Assembly: GCA_013214715.1 (NCBI GenBank)
Contig: JABSSB010000054.1
Span: 5,517-13,534 of the forward strand
Source: Paracoccaceae bacterium
Lineage (GTDB): Bacteria; Pseudomonadota; Alphaproteobacteria; Rhodobacterales; Rhodobacteraceae
Direction: 5' to 3'
DNA length: 8,018 nucleotides
Part shown: positions 1-6,290 of the stretch, one piece after another
Numbering within the stretch: position 1 is the stretch's first letter
How the letters are laid out: every line of letters begins with the position of its first letter
Notes under the pieces: generated by a model
What the model saw: the letters and a program-made list of their open reading frames with translations, nothing else
Told to the model about the DNA's origin: nothing
The model's database searches: none
Made by a program: the position numbers and the translations under genes

Positions 1-220
1 TGCTGACACCAGTGATCTGGGACTGGTGGAAGATGGCGCGACGTCGGAGCAATGTGGGGCGGGGCGATCCAACCAACTGGATCTGCTATGGCAGGTGGCA
101 CCGGGCAAGCTGTGCGTCGACGCTCGGGCACGGGCTGCCTGTGGTTTGGCAGACACCGCGTCCAGGCAGGTGTCGCCTGAGGCAATTGGACGGGGAAGCG
201 AGCGGTCCGGCACGGGGTGA
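1..220 (+). pseudogene. Possible C-terminal remnant of an upstream reading frame, unrecognised
   Basis: The frame beginning at base 2 is open from the window edge to TGA at 218-220, giving about 72 residues. They include a run near LVEDGATSEQCGAG and a later LCVDARARAAC, so three cysteines, but no domain I recognise. Over the first 180 bases the first codon position is GC-rich and the second GC-poor, as in genes. The third position, however, is only moderately GC-rich, unlike the neighbouring genes. It could be the end of a real gene lying left of the window, a decayed gene, or chance. No start or ribosome binding site is visible because the 5' part lies outside. Confidence 0.15.
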
Positions 221-252
221 TATCAACGAACCGGAATGGCACGGTGCCGGAC
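205..252. repeat. 9-bp perfect inverted repeat around a TGATATCA palindrome
   Basis: GTCCGGCAC at 205-213 is exactly complementary to GTGCCGGAC at 244-252, with a 30-base interior. The interior contains the perfect 8-bp palindrome TGATATCA at 218-225. There is no T-tract, so it is a poor terminator candidate. It might be an operator-like dyad or part of a structured RNA; chance is possible in GC-rich DNA. Confidence 0.4.
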
Positions 253-463
253 ATTGGGTGGGGCTGACTTTGGCGCCGTGGCGTGCGGGCCGCAGAGGAG
301 CCGTCCGCCCATAAACCTGTGAGAAACCAAGCGACCCGCGCGGTTGGGTGTTTGGGGATTGTCAGGGTGTCAGCGGAGACCAAGGCCCGGTGCGACACAG
401 CAATCTGTTGCAGCGCGATCAGTGCTGGCCACCAGGCTGCCACGGGGGGGCGAGTGCGTGAGG

Positions 464-492
464 TTGACTTCGCCGTCGTGCAGTTTCACCTT
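464..492 (+). promoter_or_regulatory. Weak sigma70-type promoter candidate for the first paralogue
   Basis: TTGACT at 464-469 matches the -35 consensus at five of six positions. Seventeen bases later the -10 position (487-492, CACCTT) matches poorly. Alphaproteobacterial promoters often keep the TTGAC box better than the -10. It lies about 70 bases before the ATG at 534. The second paralogue also has a TTGAC box in its upstream spacer. Low confidence. Confidence 0.25.
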
Positions 493-533
493 TGCGCTGC
501 GGTGCCTGTCGCCGCGCAGTCAGGACCGACCCC

Positions 534-1766
534 ATGAATATGCGCTATGTTCCGGCCGTTGTGACGGCTTTGTCTGTGTCTGTGGTGCCCGCGCCGCAGG
601 TGCGGGCCGATAGTGGATGGGCCTTTCTGGGAGGCATCATCGCGGGCAGTGTTGTGGCGCATAACGCCGCCACGCTTGCTGCTCGGCAGGAGATGTATGA
701 TCGCGAAGCGACCGCGTCCTATGTGCGCCAGCAGCGCGCGTTGATGGACCCGCCACCCGCCACCGCCGTGATGCCGGACCCGGCCGTGTCCAGCCGCGAT
801 GCAGATGTGCAGGCCGCGTTGAGCTTTTTCGGCTATGCGGTGGGCCGTGTGGATGGCGTGCTGGGACGGCAGAGCCGGGCGGCGATTGCGCAATTTCAGC
901 AAGACATGGGCTGGACCGCGACGGGCACGCTGGGTGTTCAGGAAGAGGCGTTCCTGATCGACGCGCATCAGCGTGGCGAAGCAGCGCTGACCGTGCCGCC
1001 ATATAATGAAATTGTCGCCAGCCAGGGACGCAAGGGCCTTTTGGAGGCGTTTCGCCGGGAAGAGCTTGGACAACCTGTCGGGGGCGGTCAGGGCGGGCTA
1101 ATCGCCGAGATCCTGCCTGCCGGTGACGCGTCGCAGCCCGTGCATGTGCTGGCGTCAACTGAGCCGGGTAAGGGCAGCATGGCGGCGTTCTGCAAGGTCA
1201 CCGCGCAGCGCACCGAAGCCAATGGCGGCACGGTTCAGCCCGGGCCCGAGATCGATATGCCGCAGGCGATGGGAGAACAGTTCTGCTGGGCCCGCCGCTT
1301 TGCCATTGGCGACACGGCGCTGGTCGAATCTTCGATCCCGCCGCTGAGCCCGGAGCAATTGGCGGCCGATTGCGGCTCTGTCACCGGGATCATGGCGCCC
1401 TTTGTTGCCCAGCTTGAGCGAGAGACCCCGCGCCGGATCATCGCGCAGATCAAATCCGCGCAGAAGGAAAGCGGCGAGCGGCGCGAGATGGTCAGCCTTG
1501 CGGCGCGGCTGTGTCTGGGCACGGCCTATCGCATTGAAGATCCGGACATGGCGCTGGGCGCGGCGCTTTTGGTCACGGCGATGGGGCAGATCGGATATGG
1601 CGAAATGGTCAGCCATCATCTGCGGCAGGGCTTTGGCACCGCGCCGGCAGGCAGTCTTGCGATTGAGCCCTGGATGGATCTGGCGTTGCAATCGCCCGAA
1701 GGGACCGAGGCTCTGGGGCAGAACCTTTTGCGGCTGGGTGTGCTGCGCCAGTCTCTGGAAAGCTAA
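534..1766 (+). CDS. Exported PG_binding_1-domain protein with unknown C-terminal domain (tandem paralogue 1)
   Basis: A 410-residue protein of unknown function, probably periplasmic or envelope-associated. ATG 534 is chosen over an in-frame TTG at 492 because it follows AGGA at 522-525 with an 8-base gap and opens directly into a signal peptide (hydrophobic 7-20, likely cleavage after VRA at residue 25). Residues 30-43 form a Gly-rich hydrophobic stretch with GxxxG, resembling a glycine zipper. Residues about 89-142 match a PG_binding_1-type fold (DVQAAL, GRVDGVLGRQSRAAIAQFQ, GTL), which in known proteins binds peptidoglycan. Residues 158-175 (YNEI, QGRKGLLEAFRRE) are also shared with the next gene. 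After a variable linker, residues 216-410 form an unassigned domain with Cys 220, 251, 280 and 327 and a VSHHLRQGFG motif (359-368). No catalytic motif of an amidase or transpeptidase is seen. It is a tandem duplicate of the next gene. Confidence 0.88.
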   Translation: MNMRYVPAVVTALSVSVVPAPQVRADSGWAFLGGIIAGSVVAHNAATLAARQEMYDREATASYVRQQRALMDPPPATAVMPDPAVSSRDADVQAALSFFGYAVGRVDGVLGRQSRAAIAQFQQDMGWTATGTLGVQEEAFLIDAHQRGEAALTVPPYNEIVASQGRKGLLEAFRREELGQPVGGGQGGLIAEILPAGDASQPVHVLASTEPGKGSMAAFCKVTAQRTEANGGTVQPGPEIDMPQAMGEQFCWARRFAIGDTALVESSIPPLSPEQLAADCGSVTGIMAPFVAQLERETPRRIIAQIKSAQKESGERREMVSLAARLCLGTAYRIEDPDMALGAALLVTAMGQIGYGEMVSHHLRQGFGTAPAGSLAIEPWMDLALQSPEGTEALGQNLLRLGVLRQSLES

Positions 1767-1983
1767 GAGGCGGGTCCAAGGCGGTTTTGTGGCCGGGCGG
1801 GCACATTACGCATCGCCAAGGGCAAAGCCATGTCATGTCCGAGAAGCAAAGGCGGCATGTCGCCGATGCTATCGGATAACAGCTCGGTTTTCTTGACACT
1901 CAGCCGCGATCGTCGCCAGATGGACCGAGCGCGCCGGCCGACCCGGCCCATCCATCACGCGCCGAAACAGGAGGTCGCCAACC
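1767..1983 (+). promoter_or_regulatory. Spacer between paralogues with candidate promoter and dyad
   Basis: A perfect TTGACA -35 box lies at 1893-1898, but the -10 position 17 bases later (CCAGAT) is weak. Just upstream is an inverted repeat, CCGAT-GCT-ATCGG (1863-1875), which might be an operator. The length of the spacer and the separate strong ribosome binding site suggest the second paralogue can be transcribed on its own. I see no clear terminator after the first gene, so read-through is also possible. Confidence 0.3.
1969..1975 (+). promoter_or_regulatory. Strong Shine-Dalgarno of paralogue 2
   Basis: AGGAGGT stands 8 bases before ATG 1984. It is close to the ideal anti-16S complement and clearly stronger than the AGGA of the first paralogue. 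This suggests more efficient initiation of the second gene and fixes its start. Confidence 0.8.
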
Positions 1984-3210
1984 ATGTTTGTCCGTCGTTC
2001 CATCACCGCAGTTATCGCGGCATCATTAATTGTCCTTCCGGTCAAACGCGCCCAGGCCGATGATGCGATGGCCCTGATCGGGGGTTTGATCATCGGGGGC
2101 GTGATCGCCCATGAAGTCACGAAGAACAATTATCGCAAACAAACCGCTGCGCGGCAGGCTGCTGCTTCGCAACAGGCGCGCGCCTCACAGGCGACCAGGA
2201 CCACCACCAAGAGCAGCGCAAACTCCGCCGAACGGAAGGCCAATGCCCAGGTGCAGACGGCGTTGAATTACTTTGATTATGACGTTGGCACGGTTGACGG
2301 CATTCTGGGCCGCAAGAGCCGCGCCGGGATTGCGCAGTTCCAGTCTGATATGCGGTTGGATGTGGATGGCACGCTGAATGAGTCCGAGCGCAAGTTCCTG
2401 CTGAATGCCTATCAGCGCGCCGACGCGGCCGCTACGGTGGCCCCTTATAATCAGATCTTGGTCGAGCAGGGTCGCAAGGGCCTTTTACTGGCCTTCCGGC
2501 GTGAAGCGTCGGGCTTGCCGCCTGTGCCCGGTGCAAGCACTACAGCCGCGGCGCAAACTGCGTCTGGCAGTGAAGCCCAACTGCCCAATTTCGGGGTGAC
2601 CGCGGCCTCGAACGATAACGGGGTCGCCGCGTTTTGTGACGAGATCGCGCGCAAAACGGCGGCCAATGGTGGCGCGGTGGCGCCGGGCGCTGCTGGCGAT
2701 GCCGAGCTGGCTTTGGGGGAACAATTCTGTCTGGCCCGCTCCCATGCCATTGGCGACACGGCCGAGTTGGAATCGGCCATTCCGGATTTGACGCCGGCCC
2801 AGGTCGAACAGGAGTGTTCTGGCATCGCCCCGATCATGAAACCCTATGTGGATGAACTGACCGTGGAAACGCCGCGCCGCATTCTGGGCGAGATTTCATC
2901 AGCCTTGGAGCAGGATGGCGAAACCACCGAAGAACTGCGCGTGGCCGGGCGGGTCTGCCTGGGTGCGGGGTATCGCGGGGGTGATGCAGAAATGGCGTTG
3001 GGGTCGGCGCTGTTGATCACGGCGATGGGCGAACGCGGCTATGCCGAACTGGTCAGCCATCATCTGCGGGAAGGTTTTGGCACCGACAAGGCCAATGGTG
3101 CGACCTATGTGCCGTGGATGGAAATGGCTCTGGCGCAACCCGAAATCACCGAAGCGCTGGGACAGGATGCCACGCGCAAAGCGGTGCTGCAGCAGGCGAT
3201 TGACGGCTGA
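1984..3210 (+). CDS. Exported PG_binding_1-domain protein with unknown C-terminal domain (tandem paralogue 2)
   Basis: A 408-residue paralogue of the preceding gene, function unknown, predicted to be exported. The signal peptide MFVRRS plus a hydrophobic core ends at a likely AQA cleavage site at residue 25. A glycine-zipper-like stretch (LIGGLIIGGVIAH, 31-43) follows, then an Ala/Gln/Thr/Ser-rich linker (about 54-82) that looks flexible. Residues about 87-140 are the PG_binding_1-type domain (QVQTAL, VDGILGRKSRAGIAQFQ, GTL), and the YNQI...QGRKGLLLAFRRE block is kept at 155-174. Residues 214-408 are the unassigned C-terminal domain with Cys 218, 249, 278 and 325 and VSHHLREGFG (357-366). Hand alignment with paralogue 1 gives about 60% identity over the PG-binding block (54 of 90) and about 53% over the C-terminal domain (103 of 195, no gaps). 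The linker between the two domains has diverged. Binding of cell wall is inferred from the domain only. Confidence 0.9.
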   Translation: MFVRRSITAVIAASLIVLPVKRAQADDAMALIGGLIIGGVIAHEVTKNNYRKQTAARQAAASQQARASQATRTTTKSSANSAERKANAQVQTALNYFDYDVGTVDGILGRKSRAGIAQFQSDMRLDVDGTLNESERKFLLNAYQRADAAATVAPYNQILVEQGRKGLLLAFRREASGLPPVPGASTTAAAQTASGSEAQLPNFGVTAASNDNGVAAFCDEIARKTAANGGAVAPGAAGDAELALGEQFCLARSHAIGDTAELESAIPDLTPAQVEQECSGIAPIMKPYVDELTVETPRRILGEISSALEQDGETTEELRVAGRVCLGAGYRGGDAEMALGSALLITAMGERGYAELVSHHLREGFGTDKANGATYVPWMEMALAQPEITEALGQDATRKAVLQQAIDG

Positions 3211-3220
3211 GGTCGGTCAG

Positions 3221-3245
3221 GCCGGGGCCCGATACGGGCCCTGGT
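3221..3245. terminator. GC-rich hairpin between paralogue 2 and the convergent tRNA
   Basis: CCGGGGCCC (3222-3230) can pair with GGGCCCTGG (3236-3244) around a five-base GATAC loop, with one G-T wobble and room for a further wobble outside. It begins 11 bases after the stop of the second paralogue. It lacks a T-tract on either strand, so it is not a textbook intrinsic terminator. Its place between convergent transcripts fits a bidirectional transcription end or RNA-stabilising structure. Confidence 0.5.
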
Positions 3246-3297
3246 CGCAAGCTGGACCAACGGATTGACGTATCGCTGCAGGCTTGGGGGGCTTGAA

Positions 3298-3372
3298 TGG
3301 CAGCCCGTAGGGGAATCGAACCCCTCTTTCCAGGTTGAAAACCTGGCGTCCTAACCGATAGACGAACGGGCC
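3298..3372 (-). tRNA. tRNA-Glu (anticodon UUC), CCA encoded
   Basis: The reverse complement folds as a full cloverleaf of 75 bases including the encoded CCA (plus positions 3298-3300). The acceptor strand GGCCCGT pairs with ACGGGCT, followed by U8, C9, the D arm GTC...GGAC, the anticodon stem CCAGG/CCTGG and a TTTTCAA loop. The anticodon TTC is at plus positions 3337-3339 and reads Glu codons GAA/GAG. The T arm is AGGGG-TTCGATT-CCCCT. Discriminator G73 is typical of tRNA-Glu. The first acceptor pair is G1-U72, a wobble. The gene points the same way as recJ, 80 bases beyond its stop. tRNA-Glu serves translation and, through glutamyl-tRNA reductase in alphaproteobacteria that use the C5 route, may also feed tetrapyrrole synthesis; most alphaproteobacteria instead use ALA synthase. 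Confidence 0.96.
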
Positions 3373-3389
3373 ACGTCTGCGTGAAGCGC

Positions 3390-3418
3390 TATCTAGGGAA
3401 TGACGCGCGGCGGCGCAA
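3390..3418 (-). promoter_or_regulatory. Possible promoter of the tRNA-Glu gene
   Basis: On the minus strand TTGCGC (3413-3418) and TAGATA (3390-3395) are separated by exactly 17 bases. Each matches the consensus at three of six positions. Transcription would start about 10 bases before the tRNA 5' end. The spacing is right but both boxes are weak; read-through from recJ is the alternative. Confidence 0.3.
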
Positions 3419-3441
3419 GCGGAAAAAGCGGAGCCTTGCGC
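3413..3441. terminator. Inverted repeat just after recJ, possible transcription end
   Basis: GCGCAAG (3413-3419) and CTTGCGC (3435-3441) are perfect 7-bp arms around a 15-base loop, starting 11 bases past the recJ stop on the minus strand. No T-tract follows, so termination is uncertain. The distal arm overlaps the -35 candidate of the tRNA gene. It could end the recJ transcript or mark a processing site before the tRNA. Confidence 0.35.
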
Positions 3442-3452
3442 GAAAAATCATG

Positions 3453-5192
3453 TCAGGCCGGGGCCGCATCGCCAAGTTTCAGCTGCACGCTGGCGCGGCC
3501 TTGAAAATGGTTGATTTCGAGATGTCCGGCAACGTGGAAACGCGCGCCATCATGGTTCAGAAGCCGCGCGCCCAGATCGTTTTCCATCACTCCAAAGGCA
3601 ATCGCATCGAGTCGCGCGCCGCTGTCATCAGCCAGTGTCAGTTTCAGATGGGTTTCGCCCACCGGCCGGGCATAGCGGACCTGCAGCGCGGGCAGGGCAA
3701 AGCGTGGCGCCGGCGCGCCCTGACCAAATGGGCCTGCGCGATCCAGTTGGCCCAGAAGCTCTTGCGTGGCCGCGGCGGGCATCAGCATCCCGTCGAGCCG
3801 TAAATCCTGCGGCCCGCCCGCACCCGCGCCTTGCCGGGCCAGCAAGTCTGACAGGCGGTCCATGGCGGGCTCCAACTGCGCGCGCTCGACGGTCAGCCCG
3901 GCTGCCATTTTGTGCCCGCCGCCCTTAAGCAGCAGCCCTTCGCGTTCAAGCTGATGTATCGCCGCGCCCAGATCGACCCCCGAGACAGACCGGGCGGAGC
4001 CTTTGCCGATTTCACCGTCAAAGCCGATGACAACGGCGGGGCGGTTCGTGGCCTCTTTCAGCCGTGCAGCGACGATGCCGACCACGCCGGGATGCCAGCC
4101 CTCTTCGGCCGCCCAGACAAGCGGCGCGTCCAGCCCGCGCTGGCTGGCCTGCGCCAGAGCAGTATCGCGCACCTGCGTTTCGATGCTGCGGCGGTCGGTG
4201 TTGAGAGCATCGAGCCGTGCGGCCAAAGCCTGCGCCTCTTGCGGATTGTCGGTGGCCAGAAGCCGCGCGCCCAGATCAGCCTGTCCGATTCGCCCACCCG
4301 CATTGATGCGGGGGCCGAGCATATAGCCAAGCGCATAGGTATCAGGCGCGCGGTCGAGCCGCGCCACATCCGACAGCGCCACCAGCCCAGTGCGGTTGCG
4401 CCGAGCCATCACAACAAGCCCTTGCCGCACCAAGGCGCGATTCACACCGATTAGCGGCGCCACATCGGCCACCGTGGCGAGCGCGACCAGATCCAAAAGT
4501 GCCATCAGGTCCGGCCGTTTGGCCCCGGCCTCGCGCAGTTGCCGTCCGGCTTCGACCAGCATCAAAAACACGACGGACGCTGCGCAAAGATGGGCCAGAT
4601 CGCCGCTCTCGTCCTGCCGGTTGGGGTTCACCACGGCCAAAGCGGGCGGTAGGCTTTCGCCGCCCAGATGGTGATCAAGCACCACCACATCCGCGCCTTT
4701 GGCCGCTGCGATTGGTGCGTGGCTGAGCGTGCCGCAATCGACACAGATTATCAGGCCATGATCCCGCGCCAGCCCGGCCATGGCCGTTTCGTTCGGGCCA
4801 TAGCCTTCATCGATCCGGTCGGGCACATAGAGCGTTGCGTCACGCCCCATCTGGCGCAGCCAGATCAGCAAAAGCGCCGCCGAACTGCCACCATCCACGT
4901 CGTAATCCGCAAAAACGGCAATCTTCTCGCGTCCGGACACAGCGCGCAGCACGCGGGCGGCGGCGGCGTCCATATCCTTGAGGCTGCGCGGGTCAGGCAG
5001 CAGATCGCGCAGTTTCGGCGCGAGATAGCTGTCCACCTCGGCCGTCTCTACGCCCGAGCGGGCGAGGATCGCGCAAAGCGGGTCGGGCAGGCCGGTCTGC
5101 TGGGCCAGTGCTTCGGCCTTGCGCTGCATCTCGCCATCCGGGCCGACCCATCGCCGCCCGGTGAGGGAGTGTTCGACGCCCAAAAATGCCAT
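3453..5192 (-). CDS. recJ: Single-stranded-DNA-specific exonuclease RecJ
   Basis: A 579-residue protein of the DHH phosphoesterase family, the usual RecJ size. RecJ degrades single-stranded DNA 5' to 3' in the cytoplasm and acts in RecF-type recombination, mismatch repair and base-excision repair. The metal-binding motifs are intact: DYDVDG (96-101), VDCGT (151-155), DHH (173-175) and DLVALATVADV (234-244). Later family motifs are GPRINAGGRIG (293-303), HPGVVGIVAARL (367-378) and GGGHKMAAGL (424-433, DHHA1 region). Residues about 464-579 fit the C-terminal OB-fold domain of RecJ. ATG 5192 is preceded by GAAGGG (5202-5207) with a 9-base gap. The gene lies 88 bases after glpX on the same strand and probably ends the hom-glpX-recJ unit. 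No missing catalytic residue was noticed. Confidence 0.97.
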   Translation of the reverse strand: MAFLGVEHSLTGRRWVGPDGEMQRKAEALAQQTGLPDPLCAILARSGVETAEVDSYLAPKLRDLLPDPRSLKDMDAAAARVLRAVSGREKIAVFADYDVDGGSSAALLLIWLRQMGRDATLYVPDRIDEGYGPNETAMAGLARDHGLIICVDCGTLSHAPIAAAKGADVVVLDHHLGGESLPPALAVVNPNRQDESGDLAHLCAASVVFLMLVEAGRQLREAGAKRPDLMALLDLVALATVADVAPLIGVNRALVRQGLVVMARRNRTGLVALSDVARLDRAPDTYALGYMLGPRINAGGRIGQADLGARLLATDNPQEAQALAARLDALNTDRRSIETQVRDTALAQASQRGLDAPLVWAAEEGWHPGVVGIVAARLKEATNRPAVVIGFDGEIGKGSARSVSGVDLGAAIHQLEREGLLLKGGGHKMAAGLTVERAQLEPAMDRLSDLLARQGAGAGGPQDLRLDGMLMPAAATQELLGQLDRAGPFGQGAPAPRFALPALQVRYARPVGETHLKLTLADDSGARLDAIAFGVMENDLGARLLNHDGARFHVAGHLEINHFQGRASVQLKLGDAAPA

Positions 5193-5280
5193 TGCCCGCT
5201 GCCCTTCATGTTTTGGGCCGAACCCCGCGAGAGGTCCGGCCCAATCATTTAACCGCCGCGGCGCAGGGGCCGCAACCGGA

Positions 5281-6261
5281 TCACTTGTCGTGCGACGACA
5301 GCGGCGTGCGATATTCCATCCGCCGGATGGAGCCGGTCTTGGAGCGCATGAGCAGGGTTTCGGTCGTCACAACGCCACCCGCTTCGCGTTTGATCCCCGG
5401 CAGCAGAGAGCCCGAGGTGACGCCGGTTGCGGCAAAGATCACGTCAGATGTCACCATGTCGTCGCGCGCATAAATGCGGTCTAGATCGGTGATGCCCGCC
5501 TTGGCCGCGCGGCCGCGTTCATCGTCATTGCGGAAGTGCAGGCGACCATAGATCTGCCCGCCCATACACTTCAGGGCCGCGGCCGCCAGCACACCTTCGG
5601 GCGCGCCGCCAGAGCCCATATACATGTCGATCCCGGTCAATTCGGCCTCGGCACAGTGCATGACGCCCGCCACGTCGCCATCGGTGATCAGGCGGATCGC
5701 CGCGCCGGTTGAGCGGACCTGTTCGATCATCTCTTCATGCCGTGGGCGGTCCAGAATGCACACGGTGATATCGGCAGGTGCGCATCCTTTGGCTGTGGCC
5801 AGGGCGCGCACGCGCTCTGCGGGGCTCATGTCCAATGTCACCACATCTGTGGCATAGCCCGGTCCGATCGCCAGCTTTTCCATATAGACATCGGGGGCGT
5901 GCAGCATCGAGCCCCGTGGGCCCATCGCGATCACGGTAAGCGCGTTGGGCATGTCCTTGGCCGTAAGTGAAGTGCCTTCCAGCGGATCGAGCGCGATATC
6001 CACGCCGGGGCCGTTCCCGGTGCCGACCTCTTCCCCGATATACAGCATCGGCGCCTCGTCACGCTCGCCTTCGCCGATCACGACGACACCGGCAATGTCC
6101 AGCAGGTTCAACTGCTCGCGCATGGCATTCACGGCGGCCTGGTCGGCAGCGACATTGTCGCCGCGCCCGACCCAGGAGGAGGAGGCCAGTGCCGCCTGCT
6201 CGGCCACGCGGGCCAGCCCGAGCGAGAGCATACGGTCATGGAATTGGATGGGGGCGGACAT
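5281..6261 (-). CDS. glpX: Class II fructose-1,6-bisphosphatase GlpX
   Basis: A 326-residue cytoplasmic enzyme that hydrolyses fructose 1,6-bisphosphate to fructose 6-phosphate and phosphate, the committed gluconeogenic step; some bacterial GlpX enzymes also act on sedoheptulose 1,7-bisphosphate. Class II motifs are intact: VGRGDNVAADQAAV (31-44), VVIGEGERDEAPMLYIGEEVG (59-79), DPLEGT (92-97, metal and phosphate binding), and TGIDMYMGSGGAPEGVLAAAALK (209-231). Length is near that of E. coli GlpX (336). The reading frame extends upstream to 6387, but that part overlaps hom and looks like shadow sequence. ATG 6261 has a good AAGGAGAG 5 bases ahead and starts at the family's usual point. The start is only 29 bases from the hom stop, so co-transcription with hom is very likely. 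No class I enzyme is visible in the window. Confidence 0.97.
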   Translation of the reverse strand: MSAPIQFHDRMLSLGLARVAEQAALASSSWVGRGDNVAADQAAVNAMREQLNLLDIAGVVVIGEGERDEAPMLYIGEEVGTGNGPGVDIALDPLEGTSLTAKDMPNALTVIAMGPRGSMLHAPDVYMEKLAIGPGYATDVVTLDMSPAERVRALATAKGCAPADITVCILDRPRHEEMIEQVRSTGAAIRLITDGDVAGVMHCAEAELTGIDMYMGSGGAPEGVLAAAALKCMGGQIYGRLHFRNDDERGRAAKAGITDLDRIYARDDMVTSDVIFAATGVTSGSLLPGIKREAGGVVTTETLLMRSKTGSIRRMEYRTPLSSHDK

Positions 6262-6266
6262 GGATA

Positions 6267-6274
6267 CTCTCCTT
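6267..6274 (-). promoter_or_regulatory. Ribosome binding site fixing the glpX start
   Basis: AAGGAGAG on the minus strand, its AGGAG core 7 bases before ATG 6261. It decides the start of glpX at 6261 rather than upstream codons that would run into hom. Confidence 0.8.
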
Positions 6275-6290
6275 CGAAGGGGGGCTAACG

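Larger units (their letters stand above)
1..533. other. Gene-poor region upstream of the tandem pair; no supported gene
   Basis: No reading frame here is convincing. A plus frame open from the window edge ends at the TGA at 218-220 (about 72 residues, with cysteines but no motif I know) and could be the tail of an upstream or decayed gene. A second plus frame running to 314 is rich in Trp and Arg, and a minus frame is open from 485 to the left edge. GC counts by codon position over the first 180 bases give no normal coding pattern in any of these. The stretch also holds inverted repeats between 135 and 252, a run of seven G at 444-450, and a TTGAC box at 464 just before the first clear gene. 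It probably contains the leader and promoter of that gene. Confidence 0.5.

Noticed and set aside
2..140. Resemblance of the first plus frame (LVEDGATSEQCGAG...LCVD) to disintegrin-type Cys motifs
   Set aside because: Such domains are essentially eukaryotic, spacing does not fit, and the frame has only three cysteines in a doubtful coding region.
12..314. Plus-strand frame of 100 codons rich in Trp and Arg
   Set aside because: The second codon position has more GC than the first, unlike genes. The composition is odd and no domain or ribosome binding site is seen.
3..485. Minus-strand frame open from the TGA complement at 486-488 to the left edge (about 160 codons)
   Set aside because: Its third codon position is GC-poor in the bases counted (34 of 60 over the first 180), opposite to the real genes here. 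It is Pro/Arg-rich, lacks a good start with ribosome binding site, and shows no motif.
486..1073. 195-codon minus-strand frame over the first paralogue
   Set aside because: Antisense shadow of a gene with clear signal peptide and PG-binding domain; Arg/His-rich product with no motif.
3298..3452. tRNA-Glu as an attachment site of an integrated element
   Set aside because: No integrase, no repeat of the tRNA 3' end in the window, and housekeeping genes on the far side.
4668..5252. 194-codon plus-strand frame over the start of recJ
   Set aside because: Antisense of the RecJ N-terminal half, whose catalytic motifs are intact on the minus strand.
5258..5273. GCGGC/GCCGC hairpin between glpX and recJ as a terminator
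   Set aside because: Only five pairs and no T-tract; GC-rich spacers give such arms by chance, and the short gap favours read-through.
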